64,000 nt of DNA, taken from Herpetosiphon sp042688385. GTDB lineage: Bacteria > Chloroflexota > Chloroflexia > Chloroflexales > Herpetosiphonaceae. The position numbers and the translations under genes are program-made. The notes beneath the pieces were generated by a model. The model had not been told where the DNA came from, made no database searches, and was given only the letters and a program-made list of their open reading frames with translations. Where the stretch lies: the NCBI RefSeq assembly GCF_042688385.1, contig NZ_JBHUPY010000013.1, positions 1 through 64,000 of the forward strand, read 5' to 3'. This document shows, piece by piece, positions 17,220 to 25,974 of the stretch (within the stretch, counting starts at the first letter, position 1; every line of letters starts with the position of its first letter).

Positions 17220-17242
17220 CTAGTATGATCGCCAGATACTAG
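17220..17242. promoter_or_regulatory. Inverted repeat upstream of the SDR gene
   Basis: CTAGTAT (17220-17226) and ATACTAG (17236-17242) form a perfect 7-bp inverted repeat with a 9-bp spacer, 20 bp before the ATG at 17262 and just ahead of its GGAGG. It could be a repressor operator or a small hairpin at the ribosome site. Confidence 0.35.
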
Positions 17243-17261
17243 CTGTTTTTGGAGGTAGACA

Positions 17262-18089
17262 ATGGCGTTATTGGCCGAAAAAGTGGCATTGATTACGGGA
17301 GCTGGACGTGGAATTGGGGCGGCAGCCGCCCGTTTATTCAGCCAACACGGAGCGCATGTGGTGCTCTGCGATTTGGATGCTGCACCAGTTGAGCAATTGG
17401 CAGCTGAATTAAAGGCTGCTGGTGGCCAAGCCCTGGCATTTGCTGGCGATGTGACCAGCGCTGAATTTGCTCCCCAAGCGATTGCCGCCACGTTAGAGCA
17501 TTTTGGCGGCCTCGATATTTTGGTCAACAATGCTGGCTACACGTGGGATGGGGTGCTCCACACGATGGATGATGCACAATGGCAAGCTATGCTCGATGTG
17601 CATTTATCAGCACCATTTCGCTTGATTCGGGCCGCTGCTCCCTATTTGCGCGACACAGCCAAAGCCGAAATCAAGGTCAATGGCGCGGCCAAAGCACGCA
17701 AAATTATCAATGTTTCGTCGGTTTCGGGCGTGTATGGCAATGCTGGCCAGGCCAATTACTCGGCTGCCAAATCAGGCGTAGTTGGCTTAACCAAAACCTT
17801 GGCTAAGGAATGGGGCCGTTTCAATGTGCAAACCAATGCAGTCTGCTATGGCTTTATCGAAACCCGTTTGACCGCTACCAAAGAACAGGGCGAAACGATT
17901 CAGCGTGGCGAACAGGAAATAAAACTTGGCGTGCCCGAAAACCTGATGGCTGGAATTACCATGTTTCACCCGATGGGGCGGGCTGGTACGCCTGAGGAAG
18001 CAGCTGGGCCAATGGTCTTTTTGGCTTCGAGTTTGGCCAATTATGTGAATGGCGAAATCTTGGAAGTAACCGGCGGGATGGGGATTTAG
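17262..18089 (+). CDS. Short-chain dehydrogenase/reductase, FabG-like
   Basis: 275 residues. The Rossmann motif TGAGRGIG is at 12-19, NNAG at 89-92, and the catalytic Ser153, Tyr166 and Lys170 (YSAAK) are all present. An Asp in CDLDA after the second strand suggests NAD(H) preference. Compared with FabG (about 245 aa) it has an insertion around 132-148 (a Lys/Ala-rich stretch) and a longer segment near 205-230. It probably acts on a 3-oxoacyl or similar hydroxy/keto substrate. It starts at GGAGG plus 6 nt. It stands alone, so its pathway is unknown. Confidence 0.9.
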   Translation: MALLAEKVALITGAGRGIGAAAARLFSQHGAHVVLCDLDAAPVEQLAAELKAAGGQALAFAGDVTSAEFAPQAIAATLEHFGGLDILVNNAGYTWDGVLHTMDDAQWQAMLDVHLSAPFRLIRAAAPYLRDTAKAEIKVNGAAKARKIINVSSVSGVYGNAGQANYSAAKSGVVGLTKTLAKEWGRFNVQTNAVCYGFIETRLTATKEQGETIQRGEQEIKLGVPENLMAGITMFHPMGRAGTPEEAAGPMVFLASSLANYVNGEILEVTGGMGI

Positions 18090-18132
18090 TCAATGAGAGC
18101 AAGCTGAGAGGAGGAGATCATTCGCGATCTTT

Positions 18133-18498
18133 CTATGCTGAAGATGTTGGGAGTGAACGTTGCCGAATATGATCTAAATCTGCAACCGTAAACATTCCTA
18201 TGAGCGGCACTTGGCTTTTGATCAGTGCTATTAGTCTTTCGGCAACTAAAAGTGGGGTTGTCGGTGGAAATCTAAAATAAATAATACCTGCAGGAATGGG
18301 CAAGCCAAAACGGAAAATTAACTCACCATAATCTCGATCAAAGGTTAAGATAATCTGTTGCTCATTTCGAGCATACTCTAACACTGCATGATCTGGAATT
18401 CCTGGAGTATCTTCACTGATTGAACTGACATCATAGCCATTGTGGCGTAGCCAAGCAATTGCACTATATGGAATATTTTCGTTAGCAAGAAAGCGCAT
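18133..18498 (-). CDS. DUF5615 PIN-like protein, probable toxin of a TA pair
   Basis: 121 residues. It opens MRFLANENIP and continues GYDVSSISED, ARNEQQIILTFDRDYGEL and GIIYFRF, the pattern of the DUF5615 PIN-like family that is paired with DUF433 proteins. The acidic residues in TFDRDYGEL and GIPD could bind metal, as in PIN nucleases. The ATG overlaps the stop of the DUF433 gene by one base (TAATG), so translation is coupled. RNase activity is expected from the fold but is not proven for this family. Confidence 0.85.
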   Translation of the reverse strand: MRFLANENIPYSAIAWLRHNGYDVSSISEDTPGIPDHAVLEYARNEQQIILTFDRDYGELIFRFGLPIPAGIIYFRFPPTTPLLVAERLIALIKSQVPLIGMFTVADLDHIRQRSLPTSSA

Positions 18499-18734
18499 TA
18501 GGCGGCAATCCTTGTATAGAATGCTGCATCACGCATGCATTCAGCTACAAACTGAAAAACTGCCTGCATAGCTTCTGGGGTTAATTGAGGATATTCATGC
18601 AGAATGGTTTCTTCTCGCCAACCATTGGCAAGCAATTCTAAGAGGAAATCGACACTTAACCGTGTTCCACGGACTACTGGTTTTCCTGCTAGAATTGTGT
18701 GATCAGCATGGAGATACTGTTGCCATGATGTCAT
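18498..18734 (-). CDS. DUF433 antitoxin-like protein
   Basis: 78 residues from the ATG that follows GGAGGA at 5-nt spacing; a longer in-frame start at 18776 lacks one. Motifs: ILAGKPVVRGTRLSVDFLLELLANGW, then EETILHEYPQLTPEAMQAV, typical of DUF433, whose helix-turn-helix fold suits a DNA-binding antitoxin. It is the first gene of the pair with the DUF5615 PIN-like protein. Confidence 0.88.
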   Translation of the reverse strand: MTSWQQYLHADHTILAGKPVVRGTRLSVDFLLELLANGWREETILHEYPQLTPEAMQAVFQFVAECMRDAAFYTRIAA

Positions 18735-18810
18735 AAATTCCTCCAAATTGGAGCTATGCACTCGTCTATATCTCAATGATCATACCATATTCTATTTATT
18801 TTTAGAGCTG

Positions 18811-18844
18811 AAAGTGCCTCGGTATTAAACATACCGAGGCGCTT
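18811..18844 (-). terminator. Hairpin after the aminomutase-like gene
   Basis: A 10-bp perfect stem (18816-18825 with 18831-18840) is extended by AAAG/CTTT through a wobble pair. It lies 20 bp after the stop of the minus-strand gene at 18865. T-rich sequence follows better on the plus strand, but no plus-strand gene ends here. Confidence 0.6.
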
Positions 18845-18864
18845 TCTTTTATGGAGCTATGGAA

Positions 18865-20157
18865 CTAGCCTGCTGCTTGTTCTTTGCCGTTCGTCGATTC
18901 GATGATGCCGCGATCAAGCAACTCTTGCAAGCCTTTGGCAACCGCTTCGACCGTGAAGTCGATTTGCTCGATTGTGTGAGCGCTGGTCAAGAAGTTAACA
19001 TCGCGGCGCAAAATCACGCCATGTTTGGCAATTGCACCCAACAGCCCTTCCATCAAACGAGCATGGGTTGGCATATCAGGGGCAAACGAAAAGAATGGAA
19101 TTGCATCGTAGCCGTAAACCCGCAACGCAACCCCAAGCGCTTCTGCTTTGGCATTCACGCCGTCGCGCAAACGCTGGCCAAGCTGGGCAACATGCGCAAA
19201 GTAATTGGTATTGCGATAGACGTTGATCACTTCGTAGCAGACTTCCAAGGAAAGCATTTCGCCGCCAAAGGTGGTTGAAACTTGCAAATCTGATAAGCGT
19301 TCAAGATACTTTTTGGGGCCTGCAATCGCTGAAAGTGGCATGCCTGCGGCGATACCCTTCGAGAGACAGACGAAATCTGCATCAATGCCATAGAATTCTT
19401 GTGCGCCACCAAGCGCCAAGCGGAAGCCCGTCACCACTTCGTCGAGCACAAATAATGCTCCAACTGCATGACACGCGGCCTTCACTTCGTTCAAATACTC
19501 AGCATCCAAGCAGTGTTTGTAGGGCATTGAGAGCAAAACGGCGGCCAATTGATCGCCATGTTTGTTGATTGCTGCAATCAAGTTGGGCTTTTCGTGGGGA
19601 GCCATCAACGATACTTGCTCGGTGTATTGGCTCAGGCCTGCGGGCACGCCAGGCGTGTAATACATAAAATGATCGTGCCAACCGTTGTAGCCAACCGTGA
19701 TAATCCGTTCGCGTTTGGTAACGTGGCGGGCCAAGCGCACAGCTGCTGAGGTTGCATCAGCGCCAGTTTTGAAGAAACGCGCCATTTCGGCATTGGGAAT
19801 AATATCGAGCAAGGCTTGGGTTGCGCGAACCTCAACTTCCGTGGGCAGCGAATGAATCAGCCCTTTATCCAAATTCTTGCGAATCGTTTCGACAACTGCT
19901 GGGTGATTGTGGCCCAAGGTGGTTGCACCCAAACCACAGATGTAGTCGATATATTGGTTGCCATCAACGTCGGTCACTAATGCGCCATCGCCATGATCAA
20001 TAAAGACTGGAAACGAACCATAGGCAAATTGTTCTGGCCTCTTCATCAACGATTGAGTTGTGCCAGGAACAATTGCTTCTGCTTGGGCCAATAATTCCAT
20101 CGATTTGCTGAGATTGAGGGCTTCGCCGCTGACCTTTGGCAGTTGTGCTGCGCTCAT
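18865..20157 (-). CDS. Class III PLP-dependent aminotransferase, glutamate-1-semialdehyde aminomutase-like
   Basis: 430 residues from the second in-frame ATG, which has GGAAGGA 9 nt upstream; the first ATG (20175) lies inside that site. The PLP enzyme motifs are FVLDEVVTGFR (Asp239) and the Schiff-base lysine in LSKGIAAGMPLSAI (Lys267). The overall layout (GATTLGHNHP, FFKTGADATSAAVRLAR, GYNGWHDHF, TTFGGEMLSL) is that of GSA 2,1-aminomutases and close relatives. Whether it makes 5-aminolevulinate is uncertain: no tetrapyrrole genes are nearby, and HemL paralogues with other substrates are common. Confidence 0.85.
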   Translation of the reverse strand: MSAAQLPKVSGEALNLSKSMELLAQAEAIVPGTTQSLMKRPEQFAYGSFPVFIDHGDGALVTDVDGNQYIDYICGLGATTLGHNHPAVVETIRKNLDKGLIHSLPTEVEVRATQALLDIIPNAEMARFFKTGADATSAAVRLARHVTKRERIITVGYNGWHDHFMYYTPGVPAGLSQYTEQVSLMAPHEKPNLIAAINKHGDQLAAVLLSMPYKHCLDAEYLNEVKAACHAVGALFVLDEVVTGFRLALGGAQEFYGIDADFVCLSKGIAAGMPLSAIAGPKKYLERLSDLQVSTTFGGEMLSLEVCYEVINVYRNTNYFAHVAQLGQRLRDGVNAKAEALGVALRVYGYDAIPFFSFAPDMPTHARLMEGLLGAIAKHGVILRRDVNFLTSAHTIEQIDFTVEAVAKGLQELLDRGIIESTNGKEQAAG

Positions 20158-20351
20158 GCTGCTCGATCCTTCCATATATTTTGGGCTAATGTGATGATTA
20201 TGTAGAATAAAATCAATTTAGTCGGATTAAATAGATTTTATTTGAGCGCTAGTATACGGAAGGGGCATTGGTTTGTCAAAAATAGCTTAATTACGCTGGC
20301 TATAGGCTTTTGGCTATCGGAGATTCGTTGGATTAACAATCAAAAGGGTAT

Positions 20352-20485
20352 GCCCTTACCCCAACCCCTCGCCCGCGTTCAGTGGGAGAGGGGCTTTAAT
20401 GGCGTGGTTTGGCATGATTGGTGGTGAACATTGGTGCTCCCCCTCGCCCGCGTTTTCGTGGGAGAGGGGGCTGGGGGGTGAGGGA
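20352..20485. repeat. Palindromic GC-rich element, copy C
   Basis: Starts GCCCTTACCCC and ends GGGGGGTGAGGGAA, with GGGGCTTTAA in the middle. The left flank (TTGGATTAACAATC) matches the conserved left flank of copies B, G and H. A partial arm (20527-20550) follows. The gap 20176-20567 otherwise holds only an AT-rich upstream region for the aminomutase-like gene. Confidence 0.85.
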
Positions 20486-20567
20486 ACGCTCCACCGCCGA
20501 CCAATCACTCAAAACCGACCCTTGAAAGGAGGGGGCTGGGGGTGAGGGCATAATCGCGGTTACAAGC

Positions 20568-22721
20568 TTATGGCGTGATTAATGCTTGGGTTTGGCCAGC
20601 CCATTCAACGCTGATGGGGCGATTGGGATAGACAAGTTGCTCTAGTTCAATGCGTAACGGCTGTTGGGGCTTGAGATCAAGCGTGCCTTGCCATAGCAAT
20701 TTGCCTTCGCTCATGATTTTGATTGGCGTGGCGGCGAAGGCTTGGCTTGGTTGAATTGCGACCACCAAATGGCCGGTGCTGCTGCGATCCAGCCCAATTG
20801 CGCCAAAGCGATTGCCCGCACTGAGATCGCCAAGGTCGTGTAAGGGCAGCCAATGAGCCTCGAATGAACGGCTTTGGCCTGCTGGCAAGGCTGGATAATC
20901 CCAGAACGTGCGTTGAGCGCCATGCCATAGCTCTGCATAATCGCTGCCATCGGTGGTGTAGAGGCTACGATCAAATTGATCATCAAAGGCAAAGGTTTTG
21001 ATGCCAGGCAAATTTGGATCAAGATCAACCAGCATGAGGCCTTGGTTGAGCGCCGGATCATACACGCCAGCCCAGCCGCCGCTCAAGTTGTCGGCGGCAA
21101 ACAGGCCGATATAGCCGTTCCAAGTTGCATAGCGACTAAGATCGCGATTGTTGAACGTGGGCCAGCTAATGGTTTGCTGGGGTGCAGGCAAGGCCGCATC
21201 TTGGGTTGCATGGACAATCATCTGCTTGGTTGGCACCACGAAATGCAGGCTCGGTTGCAAATGGTTAACTCCACCAGGCGCAATCATCGCATTCATCCAA
21301 AATTGAAACGGCTGTGGGCTAGCAGTTGGGTTGCGATAGCTGCCACGCATATTCACAATTTGGCTATCGTTGGTTAGCTCAACCGTGATTTCAATTTGCA
21401 CTCCGGTGTGGCGTTCGGTCGTTGAAACAATCACCCGCGCCGCATCGTTGGTTTGTTCCAAACGATAATCCCATGGTTCCGATTCAAGGTAGCCATGCTC
21501 CTCGGTTGGCGCTGCCCATTCGATGCCGCCCGCTGCCAACCACCAACCGCGTTGACCCAAATGGCTGGCTTTGATCACCGGATTTTGATAGAGCAGGTTT
21601 TGGCCAGTAGCTTTGTTGGTCAATTGATAGACACGGCCACCAAGTTCTGGCAGCATCGTCAGCGTGACATAACGATTTTCAAGCTTGAGCAAACGATAAT
21701 TTTTTGCTTGATAGGCGGTGATTTTGCTGCGATCAATGCGCTTGTACGGGAAAATTGGGTCGTTGGGTTGACTATCGACGAGTGCGCCTTGATAGCCTTC
21801 GGTGTTCAACGCGATCGTTCCCGCCTCCGAAACGGTGGCTTTGTTCTCGCTCGCCTGAAAATAATGCATTGGCGTGGCATAGCGCCAGCGATAATAATGG
21901 CTGCCCACATTGCCCATTTCAACTTGCCAATTGGCCGCATTATTGGGATTGTAGGTCAGCACACGGCGCTCGAAGGCTTGAAACAGCACCCGTTGCGCTT
22001 GGCCGCCGATTCGGGTATCGATCCAATATGCCTCGGTGATGGGATAGCCAAATGTCCCGAGCACATTGGTTACATCACCCAGCGATTGCTGAAAATCGAC
22101 AAATACTTTGGGCACATTGTGGCCAGTTACGGCTTCGTAATGTGCAATTGTGGTGTTGGGTGTTGCTAGATTTGGCTCATCGCTAATTTGACCATTGGCT
22201 GCCAGCACGCTGCTAATGCGTTGGCCTTGGCGATTTTCGCTGCGATTATAGCCGTTGGTTGTGGCAATTGGCCCAAGGCTGGCATAGGTTGGGCTGGGGC
22301 TATCGGGATCGCCTGCAATTGGCACATTGGCTGCGGTGCGTGGCTCGAAGCGCTGATCGCCGGTTTGCATCTGACCACTGATCATCTCGACCACCAACAA
22401 ACCATTGGTGGCAAACCACTCGCTATTACGGTCGGCAGCTGGTTGAGTAATTTCCATGCGAGCTTTATCAAAATACTGGGTCAGGCGATTATTTTGCGGC
22501 GATTCCTGATAGCGCTCAAAGCTGCGTGGCCCAATTTGCTGACCCCAAATCCACGAGCGACTGGTCTGAGCATCGGCAACCGCTTGATCGGCGCGTTGCC
22601 AGCGTTGGCGAAAGGCCGAATCGGCAAAGCCATCGGCAAACGCAGCATAACTTGGCCGTTGCTGAACTAAACTAAGACTTACCATCAAGAGACAACCAAC
22701 GAGGGTTATTCGGCGCATCAT
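20568..22721 (-). CDS. Exported DUF5107-containing protein with an N-terminal Chloroflexota-type module
   Basis: 717 residues with a signal peptide (cleavage near SYA-AFA, residues 25-27). Residues 29-281 form a module that also makes up the C-terminal part of the GH99-like protein at 49642-51369: FADGF..., TNGLLVVEMISGQ, FGYPITEAYW, FQAFERRVLTY, VEMGNVGSHYYRWRY. Residues about 300-650 resemble DUF5107 (LTMLPELGGRVYQL, LYQNPVIK, GGIEWAAPTEEHG), a beta-sandwich of the galactose-mutarotase type often linked to carbohydrate proteins. It may bind or process envelope or external sugars. The stop lies next to repeat copy C. Confidence 0.85.
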   Translation of the reverse strand: MMRRITLVGCLLMVSLSLVQQRPSYAAFADGFADSAFRQRWQRADQAVADAQTSRSWIWGQQIGPRSFERYQESPQNNRLTQYFDKARMEITQPAADRNSEWFATNGLLVVEMISGQMQTGDQRFEPRTAANVPIAGDPDSPSPTYASLGPIATTNGYNRSENRQGQRISSVLAANGQISDEPNLATPNTTIAHYEAVTGHNVPKVFVDFQQSLGDVTNVLGTFGYPITEAYWIDTRIGGQAQRVLFQAFERRVLTYNPNNAANWQVEMGNVGSHYYRWRYATPMHYFQASENKATVSEAGTIALNTEGYQGALVDSQPNDPIFPYKRIDRSKITAYQAKNYRLLKLENRYVTLTMLPELGGRVYQLTNKATGQNLLYQNPVIKASHLGQRGWWLAAGGIEWAAPTEEHGYLESEPWDYRLEQTNDAARVIVSTTERHTGVQIEITVELTNDSQIVNMRGSYRNPTASPQPFQFWMNAMIAPGGVNHLQPSLHFVVPTKQMIVHATQDAALPAPQQTISWPTFNNRDLSRYATWNGYIGLFAADNLSGGWAGVYDPALNQGLMLVDLDPNLPGIKTFAFDDQFDRSLYTTDGSDYAELWHGAQRTFWDYPALPAGQSRSFEAHWLPLHDLGDLSAGNRFGAIGLDRSSTGHLVVAIQPSQAFAATPIKIMSEGKLLWQGTLDLKPQQPLRIELEQLVYPNRPISVEWAGQTQALITP

Positions 22722-22884
22722 CTATTCCTCCAAAACCAAACATCTGGTGCGAGTATAGCGCTGGAGGCTGACAAAAACCATAGCATCTCGCTGAAGTTGG
22801 CCTGAGAAACCTGAAAATCGTCAAAGCTTGGCCGAATATGCTCTATAGTATTGGCAGTGTGTATGGTCGAAAGGGGTTGCCACA

Positions 22885-23649
22885 ATGAACGATTTGCAAA
22901 TTGCCGAACAACTACAAGCGAGCTATGGTCTTTTTGCGCCAATTCGTGCCCATTTTCGCGGGCCTGGCGTTGAACGTGGCGGCTGCCCACGCCACGGCAT
23001 GCATGCAGTTTATGCCAAAAAATATGGCGAACATCTGGCAACCATTTATCCAGGCATTAGCTCAATTGGGGTTGAATCATCGTTCGAGGCCAGCCAATTG
23101 CCAGCAATTATGGCGGCCTTGGCTGCACTGCGCGAGGTGCTGCTAGCAAATTTGGCCCATCGGATTGTTGAATATGCTCAAGCCAGCAAGCCCTATATTT
23201 TACCCGCCTATTTGCGCAGCATCGAACTGGCGCTTGAACATTTTGCCAAACGCTATCCCGAGCAGCTCGCGGCGCTTGATGCGGTCTTTTGTGTTGCTGG
23301 CGGCGAGGGCTTTCGCGATTTAATTGTGTTTCACGGCGGGCATTTGTTGGAGCAAGCTAAGGCTGGCGCGCTCTGGACGAATATCGATATGTATTCGCTG
23401 GTTGATTTACATGATCGCGAAACGGCTGAAGGCTTGCAAAAATTCGAGGTTTGGTGCCTTGGCGGCGATTTGGCCAAAGCAGTCTTGGCCGAATTTCAAA
23501 AAGCCGCGTTGATGCTGGTGACCCAAGGCTGGCAACCACAGCCACTGACTAAAGAATTAGCCTTGTTGCCTGTCGATTTGAATCGCCATTTTGGCCAGAT
23601 GGTGCGCAATCTACTGCACACTGCGCTATCCCAATATGTTTTGGGCTAA
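22885..23649 (+). CDS. Conserved hypothetical protein
   Basis: 254 residues, no signal peptide or membrane segment, mostly predicted helical. Notable features are GPGVERGGCPRHGMHAVYAKKYG (residues 27-50), a charged conserved-looking segment with a single Cys next to His, and AVFCVAGGEGFRDLIVFHGGH near 140. I do not recognise the family. The ATG has only a weak AAAGGGG upstream. It is a single gene that ends 11 bp before repeat copy D and converges on the Spo0M gene. Confidence 0.75.
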   Translation: MNDLQIAEQLQASYGLFAPIRAHFRGPGVERGGCPRHGMHAVYAKKYGEHLATIYPGISSIGVESSFEASQLPAIMAALAALREVLLANLAHRIVEYAQASKPYILPAYLRSIELALEHFAKRYPEQLAALDAVFCVAGGEGFRDLIVFHGGHLLEQAKAGALWTNIDMYSLVDLHDRETAEGLQKFEVWCLGGDLAKAVLAEFQKAALMLVTQGWQPQPLTKELALLPVDLNRHFGQMVRNLLHTALSQYVLG

Positions 23650-23660
23650 AAGTAAAATAT

Positions 23661-23792
23661 TCCCTCACCCCAACCCCTCTCCCATGCGCTGGGCGAGGGG
23701 CTTTAACGCCGTGGTTCTTGCAAAAATCCTTGGTAAAAACGGGTGCTCCCCCTCGCCCGCGTTTAGTGGGAGAGGGGGCTGGGGGTGAGGGA
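23661..23792. repeat. Palindromic GC-rich element, copy D
   Basis: TCCCTCACCCC at the left and GGGGGTGAGGGA at the right, with GGGGCTTTAA and GCTCCCCCTCGCCC inside. It fills almost the entire 151-bp space between two convergent genes and could terminate both. Confidence 0.85.
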
Positions 23793-23800
23793 TTTCGAAT

Positions 23801-24565
23801 TTAATGGCGCATGCGTGATTGAATCGTTTGGCTGATAATATGCGCCAAATCTGGGCGCTGAATATCGGCGTGAGTAAAGGTCAGCTTGGCATAACGCTCG
23901 TTGAGATCAAAATCGGCAAACAACTTGGCAAAGCCATGCAAGCGCTTGTCGATTTCCAAATAGACATCGACCCCATAATCTTGCAGATCAAGCACGACTT
24001 CTAATTCTTCGATGTGGAAACTTTGGTGGCCGTAGGGCTTAAACTCAAGCTCTTGCACAAAAGGATACGGGCCGCGCCAGCGCGAATTGTATTCGTTGTG
24101 CACGGTGTAGAGTTGGAAACCAATTTGTTGAATGGCTTGAATAATCGTTGATTGCGATGGATGCGGCTGAATGTTCAGCTGATCAACATCGCTGGCATCA
24201 ACCCCACCGCTGATTGACAAGCCAGTGCGAATAAAGACTGGCTGATGGCCCATGGTCAAAGGCGTATCGAGCGGCAAATTAATGCTAAATGGAATCCGTT
24301 GTTGCGCCCCTGGTTGCAGCACAAAACGCTGGGTCAACGGATATTGACCAATTGTATGATCTTGGGTGATTTTGCTGTCGTCGTACTCGCGGGTGTAGCG
24401 CGTGACCAAAAACAGATACAGCGCTTCAATATCTTGTTCGACATCGCCGCCGATAATATGCACTTCACCGGCAATTGTACCACCAGGCGCAGTTGTATTG
24501 TTGTGGAGATGAGTTTCGATACGAGCATTGCCAATACCAACACTGGCGAGCAATTTACGGAACAT
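23801..24565 (-). CDS. Spo0M-like sporulation-control/arrestin-fold protein
   Basis: 254 residues if started at the third-codon ATG, which is 6 nt after AGGAGG; the first ATG (24571) directly abuts that site. The sequence MFRKLLASVGIGNARIETHL, then PGGTIAGEVHIIGGDVEQDIEALYLFLVTRY, is the hallmark of Spo0M, a two-lobe arrestin-like fold. In Bacillus it affects entry into sporulation and the cell cycle; in non-sporulating bacteria the role is unclear. It is alone on its strand and divergent from nothing regulatory. Confidence 0.92.
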   Translation of the reverse strand: MFRKLLASVGIGNARIETHLHNNTTAPGGTIAGEVHIIGGDVEQDIEALYLFLVTRYTREYDDSKITQDHTIGQYPLTQRFVLQPGAQQRIPFSINLPLDTPLTMGHQPVFIRTGLSISGGVDASDVDQLNIQPHPSQSTIIQAIQQIGFQLYTVHNEYNSRWRGPYPFVQELEFKPYGHQSFHIEELEVVLDLQDYGVDVYLEIDKRLHGFAKLFADFDLNERYAKLTFTHADIQRPDLAHIISQTIQSRMRH

Positions 24566-24631
24566 GCACATCCTCCTAGGTTATCGAGTTATTATCGCCT
24601 TATACGTAGACATAGTATCAAAAGGTTTCAC

Positions 24632-25027
24632 TTAATCTTGGCAATGTTGTAACACACAATGCACACAGGTTTCAAGTGTGGCGCAACGGCAACGCAGCCC
24701 ACGCTGCAACAACTGCTGCACATGGCTGGCCTGTTCGAGCAATTGGCTAAGATCGGCCAATTTTTGTTTGGCCATTTTGCGCCATAAACCAGCGAGCGGA
24801 GCCTGTTGCTGCTCGTGCTGAAAGAGCAATTGAATTTCATGCAGGCTAAACCCCAGCCGTTGAGTGGTGCGAATAAAGGCCAGGCGCTCGAAAATCTGTT
24901 GATCATAATACCGCCGTCCATTCTGACGGGCAGCAGGCGGCAAGACATTAATTTCTTCGTAATAGCGAATGGTTGAGGCTTTGATGCCAGCCTGTTTGGC
25001 GACCATACTGATGCTGAGTTGTTGCAT
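24632..25027 (-). CDS. MerR-family regulator with a C-terminal cysteine cluster
   Basis: 131 residues. The ATG at 25027 starts MQQLSISMVAKQAGIKASTIRYYEE, the canonical MerR helix-turn-helix, while the longer frame to 25108 would cover the divergent promoter. After the dimerisation helix the C-terminus has CRC, then CVHC, then a last C (CxC-x5-CxxC-x4-C), suited to binding a metal, an iron-sulfur cluster or thiol stress signals. It lies divergent to a thioredoxin gene whose promoter has the MerR-type 19-bp spacer. It therefore probably senses redox or thiol stress and activates that gene (inference). Confidence 0.88.
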   Translation of the reverse strand: MQQLSISMVAKQAGIKASTIRYYEEINVLPPAARQNGRRYYDQQIFERLAFIRTTQRLGFSLHEIQLLFQHEQQQAPLAGLWRKMAKQKLADLSQLLEQASHVQQLLQRGLRCRCATLETCVHCVLQHCQD

Positions 25028-25051
25028 ATGCCGACCCCTGCAAATTGCTGC

Positions 25052-25082
25052 TTGACTTCCAGTTAACTTGAACTTGTAGACT
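25052..25082 (+). promoter_or_regulatory. MerR-type promoter/operator of the thioredoxin gene
   Basis: TTGACT (25052-25057) and TAGACT (25077-25082) are 19 bp apart, the overlong spacer that MerR-family activators correct by distorting DNA. Centred in the spacer region is a near-perfect palindrome at 25057-25072 (TTCCAGTT/AACTTGAA, one mismatch), close to the SoxR-type AAGTTAACTT core. The divergent MerR gene starts 24 bp away. Confidence 0.75.
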
Positions 25083-25134
25083 CCTAACAAGCTAAGGTAA
25101 TCATGCAATAGCTGTCAAGTGGAGGAACACATTC

Positions 25135-25476
25135 ATGCCAACCGTGATCGATCAACCAGTTCATATTACCGATGCCAGCTTTGAAGCCGACGTGTTGCAA
25201 TCGGCAACGCCAGTAATTGTGGATTTTTGGGCTCCGTGGTGTGTGCATTGCCGCGTGATTGCGCCGATTTTGGCCAAACTAGCCCAACGCTATGCTGGCG
25301 AAATTGTGGTGGCCAAAATCAATACTGATGAAGATGTGCAATATGCCAGTCGCTTGGGCGTGCGTGGTTTGCCAACAATGGTGGTGTTTCAGCATGGTCA
25401 AGAGGTTGACCGATGGATTGGGGCGATGAGCGAAGCAGCGTTTGAGCAACGAGTGCAACGCTTGCTTGGCCATTAA
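25135..25476 (+). CDS. Thioredoxin
   Basis: 113 residues with a single thioredoxin fold. The active site is WCVHC (Cys36, Cys39), not the usual WCGPC, and the cis-proline is Pro80 in RGLPT. The Val-His dipeptide should shift the redox potential towards a stronger oxidant, as DsbA-like CxHC sites are. No signal peptide, so it is cytoplasmic. The ATG follows GGAGG. It is likely controlled by the divergent MerR regulator and ends at a hairpin terminator. Confidence 0.92.
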   Translation: MPTVIDQPVHITDASFEADVLQSATPVIVDFWAPWCVHCRVIAPILAKLAQRYAGEIVVAKINTDEDVQYASRLGVRGLPTMVVFQHGQEVDRWIGAMSEAAFEQRVQRLLGH

Positions 25477-25483
25477 ATTATAA

Positions 25484-25525
25484 TAGGCAGGCTGCTTCTC
25501 ACGGCGGCCTGCCTAGTTTATTCTT
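25484..25525 (+). terminator. Terminator of the thioredoxin gene
   Basis: TAGGCAGGC (25484-25492) pairs with GCCTGCCTA (25507-25515), followed by GTTTATTCTT, 8 bp after the stop. Confidence 0.75.
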
Positions 25526-25974
25526 CCTCGGTACAGTATCTAAGCTCCCACAAGCGGACTATTGGTATTCTTCCAACCTACTCCATTGTTCTTCTCTCCC
25601 ACAAGCGTTAATGATAGACTGATGGTAGCTGGTGTAACATTGTTACAGCGGCTACTGTGGGTTTGCAATGGGTGGCAATGTAGCCCTCTACAGCTACAGA
25701 GCACACGGCTGGCGACCATGAGACCTCCTAGGGGTGACCGATTGAGCGCGACGACGCTTGAATCTGGCTGCTTGCCTAGCACATGCTGTTCGTTGAAAAC
25801 CAATCGTCGGCTATAATGATGCTCAGCAATGCCCTATTCGCACTGGTTCGGTTGGTTATTAAGTTATGGATTGCGTTAGCAGTCGATAGTGCTACGATAG
25901 CATACAATCAAGCGCTGAAAATGCGGCTTTGCTCTTGATTGTATCTAGAGTTTTGCTGGAGAACCTTGGAGAAA
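25526..25974. other. Intergenic region without recognised gene
   Basis: 449 bp. It holds two CCCACAAGCG repeats 47 bp apart (25547 and 25600). It also holds an inverted repeat at 25902-25944 (ATACAATCAAG with CTTGATTGTAT, 21-nt loop) that may terminate the minus-strand gene ending at 25975. The overlapping small ORFs on both strands (25540-25816) have no ribosome sites or protein-like composition. Confidence 0.5.

Noticed and set aside
18133..18734. DUF433/DUF5615 pair considered as a novel defence system
   Set aside because: It is a common toxin-antitoxin-like pair with no further defence genes beside it.
25540..25816. Two opposing ORFs of 84-87 codons in the gap before the HTH gene
   Set aside because: Cys/Ser/Arg-biased composition, no ribosome site on either strand, nothing recognisable.
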